Of a stretch of 64,000 nt of DNA, positions 36,409 through 45,818 are shown piece by piece. The notes below the pieces were generated by a model. The model saw nothing but the letters and a program-made list of their open reading frames with translations, made no database searches and was not told where the DNA came from. Where the stretch lies: the NCBI RefSeq assembly GCF_019649055.1, contig NW_026570442.1, forward strand, positions 61,656 to 125,655. The letters run 5' to 3'. A program made the translations under genes and the position numbers. This DNA comes from Paramacrobiotus metropolitanus (Eukaryota > Tardigrada > Eutardigrada > Parachela > Macrobiotidae). The stretch's first letter is position 1. The number at the start of each line of letters is the position of its first letter.

Positions 36409-36640
36409 GTTCCGATCTTCCGGTTTCACATACTCTATGTCCAGCTCTTTGAAGATATCCTCCTCACTGTCCACTTTGGCGGCATTGTCCGCTTTGTCGC
36501 CAATGCCGATGCCGGTACAGTCCGAACTCATTCAACAAGAATCCCTTTGATTTGGCTCTGGAGCTCATCTCCTGCACAAAGACATCAATGCCCGTCCAAT
36601 GCAGCACCACCGCAGCTTCCTAGCTGTCGGGATACATGCA
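36409..36640 (-). pseudogene. POLB: DNA polymerase beta pseudogene, 3' part
   Basis: Reverse strand reads VVLHWTGIDVFVQEMSSRAK, GFLLNEFGL, then in another frame KVDSEEDIFKELDIEYVKPE, which align in order with the C-terminal palm/thumb of Pol beta (human VLYFTGSDIF..., DIFDYIQWKYREP). A stop codon interrupts the frame just before VVLHW, and a frameshift lies near 36530. The 5' half of the same gene lies at 57976-59365, beyond the Polinton. Confidence 0.85.
36635..36640. repeat. Polinton target duplication, left copy
   Basis: CATGCA directly before the left end; the right copy is CATTCA. A one-base difference fits an old insertion. Confidence 0.8.
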
Positions 36641-36950
36641 AGCAGCAAACATAGGTTATAGGCCGGAGAACTAGAGTTTAAACTGTAATATTTATTGCAG
36701 TTTAAACTACAAAAATAACTGCAGTTGGGAAAAATCGAATTAAAAATTATTTAAAGAAATAATTTACTAAAATCCGATAAATGGGTCAGCGATCGCGCTG
36801 CGCCATGCATGCTCGCTAGAATGGTCATGGGCGATAAAAACAACAACAATGCGCACAAGAAAACCACAACAATAACAATCCCTTACTGTGTGCCTGCTCT
36901 TCCGAATCATCAGGAAATCCCACATCGCAGCCCCATCACACACAAAAATG
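36641..36950. repeat. Polinton left terminal inverted repeat
   Basis: About 310 bp matching the complement of the right end, with few changes up to the AACAACAA tract near 36840. The right arm then has an extra insertion of about 55 bp, after which similarity resumes (CCTGCTCTTCCGAATCATCA). The GCAGTTTAAACTACAAAAAT block is conserved. Confidence 0.9.
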
Positions 36951-37275
36951 CAAACGTGTTCATCGTTCGTTATGAAGTTTTTGATATGTATATAAGAAGC
37001 GAATACAATCATACTGTAAATACGGTAGAACGCTGATCCTCTCGTAATTAGAAAACCACTAATTCATTATTAATCACAACATAACTCACTACAGTATATG
37101 AAAATACGCTAGCGCAAAGAAACAGTAGGCATTTTAAAAAAACAGCTGCAGAAATGGCGGGATAAACATAATTGTTACCTTGTAAATATTGATAAAAATG
37201 ACCAAGCAGTAGAAAACCACAATGATTATAGTTACAGCTAAATGCACACGTTCTAAAATATTGACAAAAACCAAT

Positions 37276-38436
37276 CTAAATGTCCACATTGCTTCCAGTC
37301 TCCTCATCTTCAGTGTCCACGGATTCCCCACGCGGATCGCGTCCATTCGTAACCGGCTTGGCTACAATGTCAATTCATAACATTAAAAAATGGCCAAATA
37401 ACTGAAAAAATTTAACCAACCAATTATGCTTGCTTTGGCACGTTGGATAACGATGTCTAGTTCAGCAAACTGTTCATGGAAAGGCTGACTGTCATCGGAT
37501 CCGGTCAGATATCGGTCGGCAATGATGCGGTTTACCTTTTTCATTTGATCTGCAATGCCTGGCATAGCGCTACGGCCTAAAAGAAAAAACACAATTACAT
37601 CGAGAACGCTGTGTACAATGTTGATTGTCTACCGATGCCAACTCCATCCATTTTCTCAGTTAGAGTCAGAAATTCGTGCGTAAGAGTATCAAAGTCGGCA
37701 TCGCTGTTTAATGGAAAATCGGACACTAATTCCGGAACGCGTCCCAACTTATTCCACAAATTCAAATACACTTTTCCACGGCCTTGCAAGTCGGTGGGTA
37801 AGAGATTCTTGGCCGGCTTCATGATGGTGATAGTACCGTCGCCATTGTCGATATTGCTCTCATGCCGGTGCGAAAGATCGGGGCTGCTGTTGCTTTGGGC
37901 AATGGTGGATTTGATTGTGTCCCAATCTTTCTTTCGCAACTCTGTTAAATCATCGACCCAGCAACTTTCATCAAATGATGGGAGGCTTCCGGGTGGTACG
38001 AGAGCAAGATGGTTTTTAATACACTCCAGATGCTTACGCAGCAGGTTCGTAGCGCTGCTGTACATTTCACGGGACATTTCGGCAATGTCTTGGAATAGCT
38101 CAAACTGACGCAAATGAAAATACGCCATGTCTGCTGACGTTTTCCTAAACTTGTCGGCCATTTCTCCCTGTGGAATACGAGGTTATCATTACACATATAT
38201 TCAGTTTAAAAACAATACATACAGTTTCAACCCGCCAGTTCTCTGGTTTGTTGGCAATCCAACCGGCAATGGCTGCTGCAGGTTTCGTGCGAAACTCAAT
38301 CTTTTTGGTCAATTCGCTACTGGCACAAGTCCGAAAGTACGCTGGAAGCCCCAAAGCCGGCGACTGCTCCTTCTCCTTCTCACGATTTGGCTTCTGTTTC
38401 GGCTTCTGTTTCGGCTTGGTGATCCCTCTGGGAGCC
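37276..38436 (-). CDS. Unrecognised multi-exon Polinton-borne gene (3' exons)
   Basis: Exons 38223-38436, 37633-38167, 37421-37576 and 37276-37361 join by GT-AG introns (55-59 bp) in matching phases and end at a stop at 37276. The product has a Lys-rich start (KPKQKPKQKPNREKEKEQ), a helical middle (FHLRQFELFQDIAEMSREMY), MPGIADQMKKVNRIIADRYL and an acidic tail. I do not recognise a family. The first visible exon begins with an acceptor (TTATTGTAG), so an upstream exon is missing from the model. It could be captured host cargo. Reading frames are intact, unlike several other genes in the element. Confidence 0.6.
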
Positions 38437-39520
38437 CTACAATAAACAGAGTATTGATACTCGTACATGTACAAGAACGAAAACACACACACACACACAC
38501 ACATTACAAGCATGGGTGTATGGGTGTATTAAAAAGGGTGTATTAAAAGGGTCTAAGAATGGGTGTATTAAAATTTACGAACTAGCAGGTGAAACTGTAT
38601 GACGGTACACGGGTGGCATAATCTCAAAGGTCATTTTTGCACTTGTGAGAAATACACCTGCCGGTTACTGTACACGTACAGTCTACTGTATATCATCTGC
38701 ATAATTGCAACAGAAATAATGAGAACCACAGCCTTCCTTAAGCAGTTTAAATTGCAAGCTTTGTAGGTAGATGTGGACCACAATATTTGCTGAAGAAATC
38801 CATTGACGATATCTGGCTAGTACAATACTCAAAGGTTTTTTCGACACTTGTGAGTATATAACGTGCCAAATACCGGCTATCCAAATATTTCAAAATCTTC
38901 GCAACTCGAGATACGTTTTATACCAAGATGACAAGCTGTAGTCAATGTCTCCACAGAATGTTCGTGTAATCTAGAGATAGGTAATATTCGCACCCTATAC
39001 CAGATTTCCACGACACGCTGTACGAGGCAACATCCAGTCCGTAAAAACAACAACAGAAATGCTGATCACAGTCCCCTTGGAGCAATTTAATTAGTTAGCT
39101 CTGCTGAGACCTGTGAACGACATCACATGCTGCATCGAAATCTGTCCAGTTTGCGGCCTTCCTAACGACTGCTGTTAGGGATACAGCAAACGAACAGATT
39201 ACACTGCAGCAAGTTGCGAACGATCATATACCAAGAAAGTGGTAATCACACCGAATAACTAAGTTTAAACTGCAGCTTATATAGAAATCCGTGCCAAGAA
39301 TGTTTCTATCGGACCGAGACCAGTTTGGGTTTAAGTAAAGCCATCACTGGGACGTGACCGCTGGCAGTGTCAAATTGTTGCGTAAACGACCAAAACCGGA
39401 CTCAGTCATTTTGGTAAAAAATCCGAATCGACACGCTAGAGTTTGATTTATAAACAGCGATAAAATTCTTCTAAAATATCAGTTAAAATCACGGGTTATA
39501 GCGATATAATTCCTAGCCAA
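38437..39520. other. Polinton interior without a firm gene
   Basis: Contains an (AC)n microsatellite at 38484-38502 and a short GGGTGTATTAAAA tandem repeat at 38512-38575. The first exon of the minus-strand gene at 37276-38436 may be here but was not identified. Confidence 0.4.
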
Positions 39521-39905
39521 GACGAGCAAGGTGACACCGATGGAGGTCAACAAAACGCCACCGAAACCGACTCAGATGGTAATTGCAACAACTTGACAAC
39601 GCGTTTCAATTGTTTTAATTTTTCCTTATTCTACAGTTAACGAAAGCGGCTCGTGCAGCGGAGATTCAACAGAAAACAATGGCACCACGTCCAATCAAGA
39701 CAGTAAGCAAATTATGATGCTATTACTTTTAAAATTGAAGAAACTGATATAATTTTTTTCTTATAGTTGAAGAGAATAGTCGCAACGACTTCGACGATGG
39801 CGACGAAGTCGACGACGTAAAAACCAAAGATTGCAATGAATCCAGCAGAGAAGATCTGGAAAAGTGCGAGTGTGACCGATGTGCGCCCCTTACGCCAACG
39901 CCGTA
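39500..39905 (+). CDS. Small acidic protein, 3 exons (5' end uncertain)
   Basis: Exons about 39517-39575, 39637-39702 and 39767-39905 join in phase at GT-AG sites: TETDSD, then VNESGSCSGDS, then IEENSRNDFDDGDEVDD, ending CECDRCAPLTPTP. It is hydrophilic and Asp/Glu/Asn-rich with a terminal CxCxxC cluster. The reading frame has no ATG upstream of 39517, so the start may be an ATG in another frame (39540) or a missed exon. It ends 3 bp from the end of the convergent TBP gene. Function unknown. Confidence 0.45.
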
Positions 39906-39908
39906 ATT

Positions 39909-40418
39909 CTATCTGAATCGCTCCAGTAATTGGGCATACGTCGCATCAACATCCGCAATGGATTTGGCGCCAAGAATATTACATTTTCCGCTATTAAAGA
40001 TAACGCATGTAGCTTTTTTCATTCTCAGTGTTAAACCGGGAAATAATGACGGATCATAAAATTCCACAAAATTAATTGCTTGTATTGTATCGAGCTTTTG
40101 CTTTTGTATTTGACAAGTGGCAGTTATATTGACGATCCGAAAGTTTGTTATTTTTGCTTTATAACCGAATCGAAGCAGCTTTCTGTGATAACAATGCAAA
40201 ATTTCCATTGTTTGCTCTTCGCTTTTACCCCCATTGACCGTGATTTTACCAGTGCTGTATAACTGGCAATGAAATTTATGCGGATAAAATTTTCTCCACA
40301 ACAGCGCTGAGAATGTTGTAGGGTAATATTCAGCAATTATATTTTTAGTGCAGAGATCCTGCAAGTCAATCTGCACATTCAGCTCAGCAGTAGCCACAAT
40401 ATTGGTAACTGTCGCCAT
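39909..40418 (-). CDS. TATA-binding protein (TBP) homologue encoded by the Polinton
   Basis: 169 residues, starting at MATVTNIVATAEL, the usual beginning of the TBP core. Both pseudo-repeats of the saddle are present. Repeat 1 has EYYPTTFSALLWRKF, YSTGKITVNGGKSEEQT. Repeat 2 has NFRIVNITATC, FYDPSLFPGLTLRMKK and CVIFNSGKCNILGAKS. TBP binds the TATA box minor groove and nucleates RNA polymerase II and III initiation. The protein has only the core and no N-terminal extension. Its start codon is one base from that of the divergent ATPase gene. It probably acts in the nucleus on the element's own promoters (inference), several of which have TATAAAA-type boxes. It is strongly diverged from a canonical host TBP core in the first repeat. 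Confidence 0.9.
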   Translation of the reverse strand: MATVTNIVATAELNVQIDLQDLCTKNIIAEYYPTTFSALLWRKFYPHKFHCQLYSTGKITVNGGKSEEQTMEILHCYHRKLLRFGYKAKITNFRIVNITATCQIQKQKLDTIQAINFVEFYDPSLFPGLTLRMKKATCVIFNSGKCNILGAKSIADVDATYAQLLERFR

Positions 40419-40419
40419 A

Positions 40420-41115
40420 ATGTATCCTACAGTAGAATATAATTTGCGTTTCCAATGGCCTTTCGGAGCAGTTGTATGCGGGCCAACCATGAGCGGAAAA
40501 ACCGTTTTTGTTTGCAAATTACTGAAAACAAATTTTATGACAGTTCAGCCAACGCGTAAGGTTATTGCATATAGTCAGTGGCAAGACAGTTATAAACGTA
40601 TTCAGGAAATTTTTCCTCACACGGAATTTATCAAAGGAGTTGCCCAAATTATCGAAGACGAAGCGTTTTTTGATGCGGAGCAAAATAATCTATTTATTAT
40701 TGACAATTTGGCCGATGAGATGGTTAATAACGGAAGTAAACTGTTTACTCAAGGCATACATCACACAAATTTGAGCGTAATTTACATTACGCAAAACCTA
40801 TTTAAGCAAGGACGAGCATCCAGGGATATCACATTGAATGCTCAGTATATAATTTTATTCAAAAACGTGCGTGATTCGACGCAAGTAAATTTTTTTGCCA
40901 GACAAACTGGGCTAAAGCATTTAAGAAAAGCCTATGAAAAAGTTACTGCATTTCCATTTGAACCTTTAGTTATTGATTTAAGACCAAACTGTCCAGATTT
41001 TTTACGAGTACGATCAAATTTGCTGCCAAGTAACGACGACCAACAGGGAATGCAATGCATACGAATCTACACTGATCCGGCTGTTTATCCAGTACCATGT
41101 CGTCCCCCAATTTGA
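40420..41115 (+). CDS. FtsK/HerA (A32-like) genome-packaging ATPase
   Basis: 231 residues. Walker A is GPTMSGKT (about residue 23), and Walker B is NLFIIDNL (about residue 96), followed by ITQNLF, the sensor-type Gln/Asn segment. This family pumps DNA into capsids in Polintons and related viruses. The ATG at 40420 is preferred over earlier in-frame codons because the P-loop spacing fits and it is the first ATG. It is divergent with the TBP gene and its end overlaps the next gene by 19 bp. Confidence 0.93.
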   Translation: MYPTVEYNLRFQWPFGAVVCGPTMSGKTVFVCKLLKTNFMTVQPTRKVIAYSQWQDSYKRIQEIFPHTEFIKGVAQIIEDEAFFDAEQNNLFIIDNLADEMVNNGSKLFTQGIHHTNLSVIYITQNLFKQGRASRDITLNAQYIILFKNVRDSTQVNFFARQTGLKHLRKAYEKVTAFPFEPLVIDLRPNCPDFLRVRSNLLPSNDDQQGMQCIRIYTDPAVYPVPCRPPI

Positions 41116-41429
41116 AAAGCGTAACTCCTCTGGTGCTTTTTCTTTCGGCGCTAAAGCCCAAGGAACGTCGGGCAGTCGCTCAGTATTGCACCCGAAATCA
41201 CGTTAAAGGACTGGAAGAGTGTTGTTTAAATCTGGTTAAAAACACAGTCATTTTGACTTTAAAGCAGCTCAGCACATGCCGGAAGTGGCGTAAATCTTTA
41301 AAGTTACTAGCTTTGCGCAGATACCCATTTAAGGCGAAAAAACAATTGTTAGTGCAGAAGGGTGGATTTTTAAGTGCATTATTGCCAATTCTTGCGATCG
41401 TTTTAACCGGAGTAATTTCACAGCAATAA
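41097..41429 (+). CDS. Small basic/hydrophobic Polinton protein
   Basis: 110 residues with a basic middle and a hydrophobic C-terminus starting LLVQKGGFLSALLP. A QKGGF-type motif before a membrane-like tail recurs in a small Polinton protein often found beside the packaging ATPase (recalled family knowledge). It overlaps the ATPase by 19 bp and its stop overlaps the next start (ATGG at 41429). Function unknown; membrane or core association is a guess. Confidence 0.65.
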   Translation: MSSPNLKSVTPLVLFLSALKPKERRAVAQYCTRNHVKGLEECCLNLVKNTVILTLKQLSTCRKWRKSLKLLALRRYPFKAKKQLLVQKGGFLSALLPILAIVLTGVISQQ

Positions 41430-41917
41430 TGGAAACTCATTTCATTGTGCCCGAAAGGGATATGAAAAAGCGAGCGGCAGAGTTGGCTGTTTTTTATACT
41501 CCTCCCGAAGCAAGTAAGATTTTATCACTGGATCAGCTCACTGCCGAAATTTTGAACGACAAAAATTTAAGTGAGTTTCAAAAAGCTTTGCTGCTCAGCA
41601 AAAGTTTAGAAAGGTTTTTGGCTTTAAAACCAAGAGCTTTGCCAGACCATAATCCAATTGAAGAAATTCAAAAAAACGACGCTGACGAGCAAGAGTTTCA
41701 ACCGACACCAGCCCCAGAAATAAAAAAACCCAAACTGTCCAGAAAGCGATCCAAGTCACCTGAACCGCGACGTCGTAATCTGTCTGCTGTTAAAAAGCGG
41801 TTAGATTTTACTACTGAAAAGCGGCCAAAAAGTACAAGAGTACGGCGACCACCAAAGCATGATTCGGCGGAAGGATATGAACATCAAGGTTTTGGGCACC
41901 GGTGGTTAACCATTTAA
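41429..41917 (+). CDS. Polinton structural-region protein, unknown function
   Basis: 162 residues. The helical N-terminus (LDQLTAEILNDKNLSEFQKA) resembles a widespread Polinton protein that carries a similar ILxDKxLxxxxK motif. The C-terminal half is Pro-, Lys- and Arg-rich (KRSKSPEPRRRN), so it may bind nucleic acid. It starts at the last base of the previous gene and lies in the same transcription direction as the capsid genes. Confidence 0.6.
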   Translation: METHFIVPERDMKKRAAELAVFYTPPEASKILSLDQLTAEILNDKNLSEFQKALLLSKSLERFLALKPRALPDHNPIEEIQKNDADEQEFQPTPAPEIKKPKLSRKRSKSPEPRRRNLSAVKKRLDFTTEKRPKSTRVRRPPKHDSAEGYEHQGFGHRWLTI

Positions 41918-41924
41918 AAGAGAA

Positions 41925-42140
41925 ATGTCTGGCGGCTGTGTTCCTTTCACCGTTAATGTTGGTGAAGGCATGAAATTGAACTGTATTTCTTCCTGTTGCG
42001 AGAATGATGATGATAGTAGTGTTGTACATGTAAAAGCGCCATCAAAAGACGCCAGCACACAATCACCCGAAGTGTTAAAGGAAACTGCCAACGGGTCGCA
42101 AGATGGATCGGCATTACCTAAATCGAAAATCGGTAGCTAG
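41925..42140 (+). CDS. Short open frame before the integrase
   Basis: 71 codons (MSGGCVPFTVNVGEGMKLNC...), with no recognised domain. The end overlaps, in another frame, sequence (SLGGVERFRSNIPDTL) that resembles the N-terminus of Polinton integrases. It may be a real small gene or a chance frame. Confidence 0.3.
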   Translation: MSGGCVPFTVNVGEGMKLNCISSCCENDDDSSVVHVKAPSKDASTQSPEVLKETANGSQDGSALPKSKIGS

Positions 42141-42988
42141 TTTAGGCGGCGTCGAGCGGTTCCGGTCTAATATACCTGACACACTGGACACCAAGGCAGC
42201 TCAGCAACTGCTCGAAGGCTTAGAGACGCGTATACGTAACACAAGCAAGTGAATCGACGGTTTGGTCGAAATAAAGTTCAGGTAATGAACCTTAACGAGC
42301 AGCTGCAAGTGGACCTTATGGATATGAAAAAGTTTAAGAAAGAAAACAATGGAGTGCAATATGTGCTAGTAGCAAACGACTGTTTTTCAAGGTATGATCA
42401 GTGTGAACCTCTGAAAAGCAAATCAGCAGAGGAAACGGCCAAAGCTCGAGGGAAAATTTTGATCCGCATGGGTCCATACGATAAAATTCAGGCAGACAAA
42501 GGGCGAGAATTTTACAATTCTCAGGTGAAAGCTTTATTAAAAAAACGAGAAATTGTATTATTTTCGTCAGAAAATGACGATATTAAATGCGCGAACGCTT
42601 GTGGCGTTTATTTACGGCTCGGAAATCAGCCGTCTACATTGACCAGTTGGAGAATATAGTCAAGTCTTACAATAACACAATCCACTCCGCGCACGGATTT
42701 AAACCGATAAATGTTAAGCAGAAAAACTCGCTCTAAGTCTATCGAAATTTGTACGGATATTCATGTGAAAATAGAGGTGTTCCGAAATTTAAACTTGGTG
42801 ATACAGTGAGAATGTCCAAGAAAAAACTAGATTTTGAAAAAGGTTACGAAACTAATTTTCAAAAAGAACTGTTAAAAATTTCCAAGGTTATTCCGCATGC
42901 CCCGGAGCCTGTGTACCAACTTTGCGACTCTTCAGGCGAAGAGATTCTAGGAAAATTTTACCGGCATGAGCTGGTACGTGTAAGATGA
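42115..42988 (+). pseudogene. Polinton integrase (rve, DDE) with chromodomain-like tail, broken
   Basis: Pieces in order: SLGGVERFRSNIPDTL (42133-42181), LQVDLMDMKKF with the first catalytic Asp (about 42306), KIQADKGREFYN with the second Asp (about 42490), SYNNTIHSAHGFKP (about 42668), and a C-terminal FKLGDTVRMSKKKLDFEKGY barrel that ends at 42988. Breaks: a frame change near 42245, loss of the segment expected between the second Asp and FTARK near 42600 (including the catalytic Glu) with a frame change, and a stop at about 42734. The enzyme should join element ends to target DNA; this copy cannot. Confidence 0.88.
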
Positions 42989-43974
42989 CGCACCATCAAA
43001 TAAACTATCGCCATCCGTTTTATGTCACTCTTCCTAGTGACGCCTGTTCAGAAGTTTATGAAGAAAATACGGCTTCGTCATGGAAAACAAAATTATATAA
43101 AACAATAAATTTAACTGGAAAGTGGGAAGTTGCTCTTGTGGAGTTATTATATCCCAATACAATCTACAACATTCCAAGTAACCAACATTTTGAGTGCGTT
43201 CAAATAATCAAACCGAAAAAGGTTACGGATAAAGATTTTAATTTGCAACTCTTTGACACACAAAGATGGACTATACGTGTGTATGCTGGTAACTATACGG
43301 CAGCAGAGTTGATCAAGACAATTTCCCAGCAGATTCCAAAGTATTACAATATCGCTGGACAAGAAACCACCGAGCCGGCATTTTCTATGCATTTGTTACC
43401 AGACAATCAAAAAATTCAAATAACGCTGCCCAGCATTCGAGCGCTTTTGGAATTCTCTTATCATGGAACTCTGATTAAAAACATACTGGGTTTGGAGCAC
43501 AATCTGGTAACCGCGGCACACAGCCCTAGTGCAAAAAAATTTTTTAATATGGAAACAAACAATAAAAACGAGGATCCGGTTCAGCTTATTTACAACTATT
43601 TTGACATGCGAGACATTAGAACCATTCCAGAGCAACAGTTAATGTACGATCTGGATAAAATTCCCTTTGCTTACATTGCTCCAAAACCGGTTAACACGCA
43701 TTTGGGAAACCAATCTTTATTCATTTACTGTGATGTCTCAGATTTTTCGCTAGTAGGCGACGCGTATGCGCAAATTCTGCGTATTATTCCTATTAAAACA
43801 ACCAACGCATTTGAGCTCATTACTGAACGATTTGATGTGCCACATTATGTTCCGGTTTTGAAAAATATTTTCGACATTATTGAAGTGACTATTGCAGCGG
43901 ATCTAGGGCTTAATGCCAACTTTGCTTCGGGAAAATCAATGATCAAGTTGCATTTCCGACCTGTGCGGTACTAA
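42985..43974 (+). CDS. Minor capsid (penton-like) protein
   Basis: 329 residues, close to the family size, frame intact. It begins with FYVTLPSDA and WEVALVELLYPNTIYNIP, and ends with FIYCDVSDFSLVGDAYAQIL, HYVPVLKNIFDIIEVTI and LHFRPVRY. These are hallmarks of the Polinton minor capsid protein, a single jelly-roll penton analogue at the five-fold vertices. The start overlaps the integrase end by 4 bp; the next gene starts 1 bp after its stop. Confidence 0.88.
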   Translation: MTHHQINYRHPFYVTLPSDACSEVYEENTASSWKTKLYKTINLTGKWEVALVELLYPNTIYNIPSNQHFECVQIIKPKKVTDKDFNLQLFDTQRWTIRVYAGNYTAAELIKTISQQIPKYYNIAGQETTEPAFSMHLLPDNQKIQITLPSIRALLEFSYHGTLIKNILGLEHNLVTAAHSPSAKKFFNMETNNKNEDPVQLIYNYFDMRDIRTIPEQQLMYDLDKIPFAYIAPKPVNTHLGNQSLFIYCDVSDFSLVGDAYAQILRIIPIKTTNAFELITERFDVPHYVPVLKNIFDIIEVTIAADLGLNANFASGKSMIKLHFRPVRY

Positions 43975-43975
43975 G

Positions 43976-44401
43976 ATGGGTTATAAGGCATTTAACCCTG
44001 AAGCGGGGTTGTTCGATGATCTGTTAGGCAGTAACCAGCTAGGAAGCGGTTTTATCCGCTATAGAGGGTCTTATCAAAACGGCGGCGGTTTTGGTAGCTT
44101 TTTGAAATCTGTCTTTTCCAAAGTAGCCCGATTTGTGGCACCGATAGTGCGATCTGCTGCACCGCAAGCGCAAGCTGCATTGGAAGCCGCTACCCCACAC
44201 CTTAAAGAGGCTGCCAGCACTGTAGTGCAAGAAGCAGCCAAGTCAATCGGCCAGAAACTGAACAAAATTGTGCAACCCGAGGAAACGCAGACGGGTAGCG
44301 GTAAACGAAAAAGAAGAACAAAATCACAAAAATCGGCATTAAAGCGGTCACCAAAAAAGCTTAGGCGACTACCGCCTTACGACCTGCCAGATTTTATTTG
44401 A
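43976..44401 (+). CDS. pVI-like membrane-active/cement protein
   Basis: 141 residues located between penton and hexon genes. It has a Gly-rich start (YQNGGGFGSFL), an amphipathic helical region (FLKSVFSKVARFVAPIVR), an Ala-rich helix and a Lys/Arg-rich tail (GSGKRKRRTKSQK). This layout matches the adenovirus protein VI-like factor of Polintons, which lines the capsid interior and disrupts membranes after protease processing (family knowledge). No cleavage site was assigned. The frame is intact. Confidence 0.6.
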   Translation: MGYKAFNPEAGLFDDLLGSNQLGSGFIRYRGSYQNGGGFGSFLKSVFSKVARFVAPIVRSAAPQAQAALEAATPHLKEAASTVVQEAAKSIGQKLNKIVQPEETQTGSGKRKRRTKSQKSALKRSPKKLRRLPPYDLPDFI

Positions 44402-44409
44402 AAACGACC

Positions 44410-45816
44410 ATGGCATCAATAATTGAAGGATCTGAGCCAGCCATTGCGGCGGATTCGCACATTTTTGCGATTCCTCCGTCTTTTGCTGACCGCTTTCGGA
44501 CTGAAGAAGAGCGTATAGGACCAATAGCAGCTATACCGGAAAATTTACCGGCAGGGGGCGATATCAATTTTTATATCGCCCCGTCTTCTAATGCTATGCT
44601 TTCACTACCGGATATTAGTTTGGAAGTGGAAGTTGCAATAAAAAAATGCAATGACAAGAGAGACTATATCCGTCTGGCTGCAGCGGATAAATGTGCTCCC
44701 GTAAACAACTTGCTACACTCAATGATTCAATCGGTACAGGTGTCGGTTGCCAATCGCTTGATAAGTGACTGCGCAATTTATTACCCGTACCGTGCCATGA
44801 TGGAAATACTTTTAAATTATACAGCGGAAGCGATGGGCTCTCAGCTGACCTCGGGAGCCTATTACGCTGACACAGCAGGCAAATTTGAAGATTACGATCA
44901 AAATCCGGGTGAAAAATCTCGCAAAGCACTGTTTACAGCGAACGATTATGTCCCGTTAAGTGGAAAAATATTTTCTGACCTTTTCATGCAAGATAAGCCG
45001 TTAATAACAGGGGTTCCTATTCAAATCCGATTATTGTTACATAAACCTGAATTCTATTTACGTATATGGGGTGAGCCCGCAGCCGGTGCTGCTGCTGAAG
45101 AATACCGCTTATTTATCCGCAATTCACGGATTTTTGTCCGCCGCTATGTTGGTAATTATACAAAATTTTAAAAATTAAAGCAACAATTGTCATTCGATTT
45201 TTTTTTCAAGGTATCCCTGATTACATGAACGCCGTCTCAAAGCGACTCTTAACGACGACCGCTAAATACCCCATAGAGCGCGTACTAATGCGCCCGATGG
45301 AAATTCCTGCAAAAGTACAAAACACGGTTTTCAATAACATCCATATTGGGCAAGTGCCCAAGGTCGTTTTTGTTGATTTGTGTCCGCCGAAGCTTTTAGC
45401 GGATCAAAAAAACGAACCCATTTAATTTCGAGCATTATGGAGTATTCCAAATCAATGTGGAAGTAGATGGGCAGTGCTTTCCTAGTCGCCCGTATGAACC
45501 CGCTTATGCAGAAAATAAATTTCTAGATTGTTATGATGGATTACTGGACACACTGGGACGAAAAAACAGCCCTTTTGGGGCATTAGCATTTAATCGCGAA
45601 AATTATCCAAACGGATTTTGTATTTACGGATTTGATTTAACGCCGGGTAGCACCGGGCTAGGACCATTAAGCTTAATCAGACAAGGAAACTTAGGAATTC
45701 GTGTTAATTTTAGCGGTCCTATTACCAAACCGTTAATGATGGTTACATTTCTCACTTTTGACTCCGTTATTGAAATTAACAACTTTCGGCAACTTATTTG
45801 CGACTTTACAAACTAG
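44410..45816 (+). CDS. Major capsid protein (double jelly-roll hexon-like), one intron, frame broken
   Basis: Exons 44410-45151 and 45211-45816 flank a 59-bp intron (donor GGTAATT, acceptor TTTCAAG) that joins in phase 1 (phase: after the first base of a codon). Key segments: NNLLHSMIQSVQVSVANRLI, YPYRAMMEILLNY, SDLFMQDKPL, AKYPIERV, FEHYGVFQINVEVDGQ, and FDLTPGSTGLGPLSLIRQGN. These match Polinton major capsid proteins. A frame change occurs at a seven-A run at 45406-45412, so full translation would stop at 45425. It may be a true mutation or a homopolymer read error. The ATG at 44410 has a good context (GACCATGG); earlier in-frame TTG is not used. Strongly supported family. Confidence 0.9.
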
Positions 45817-45818
45817 TC

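Noticed and set aside
41811-42091. Minus-strand frames opposite the integrase region
   Set aside because: Shadows of plus-strand genes with no homology and no promoter.
44398-44409. TTG-initiated start for the capsid gene
   Set aside because: Non-ATG; a good-context ATG lies 12 bases on.
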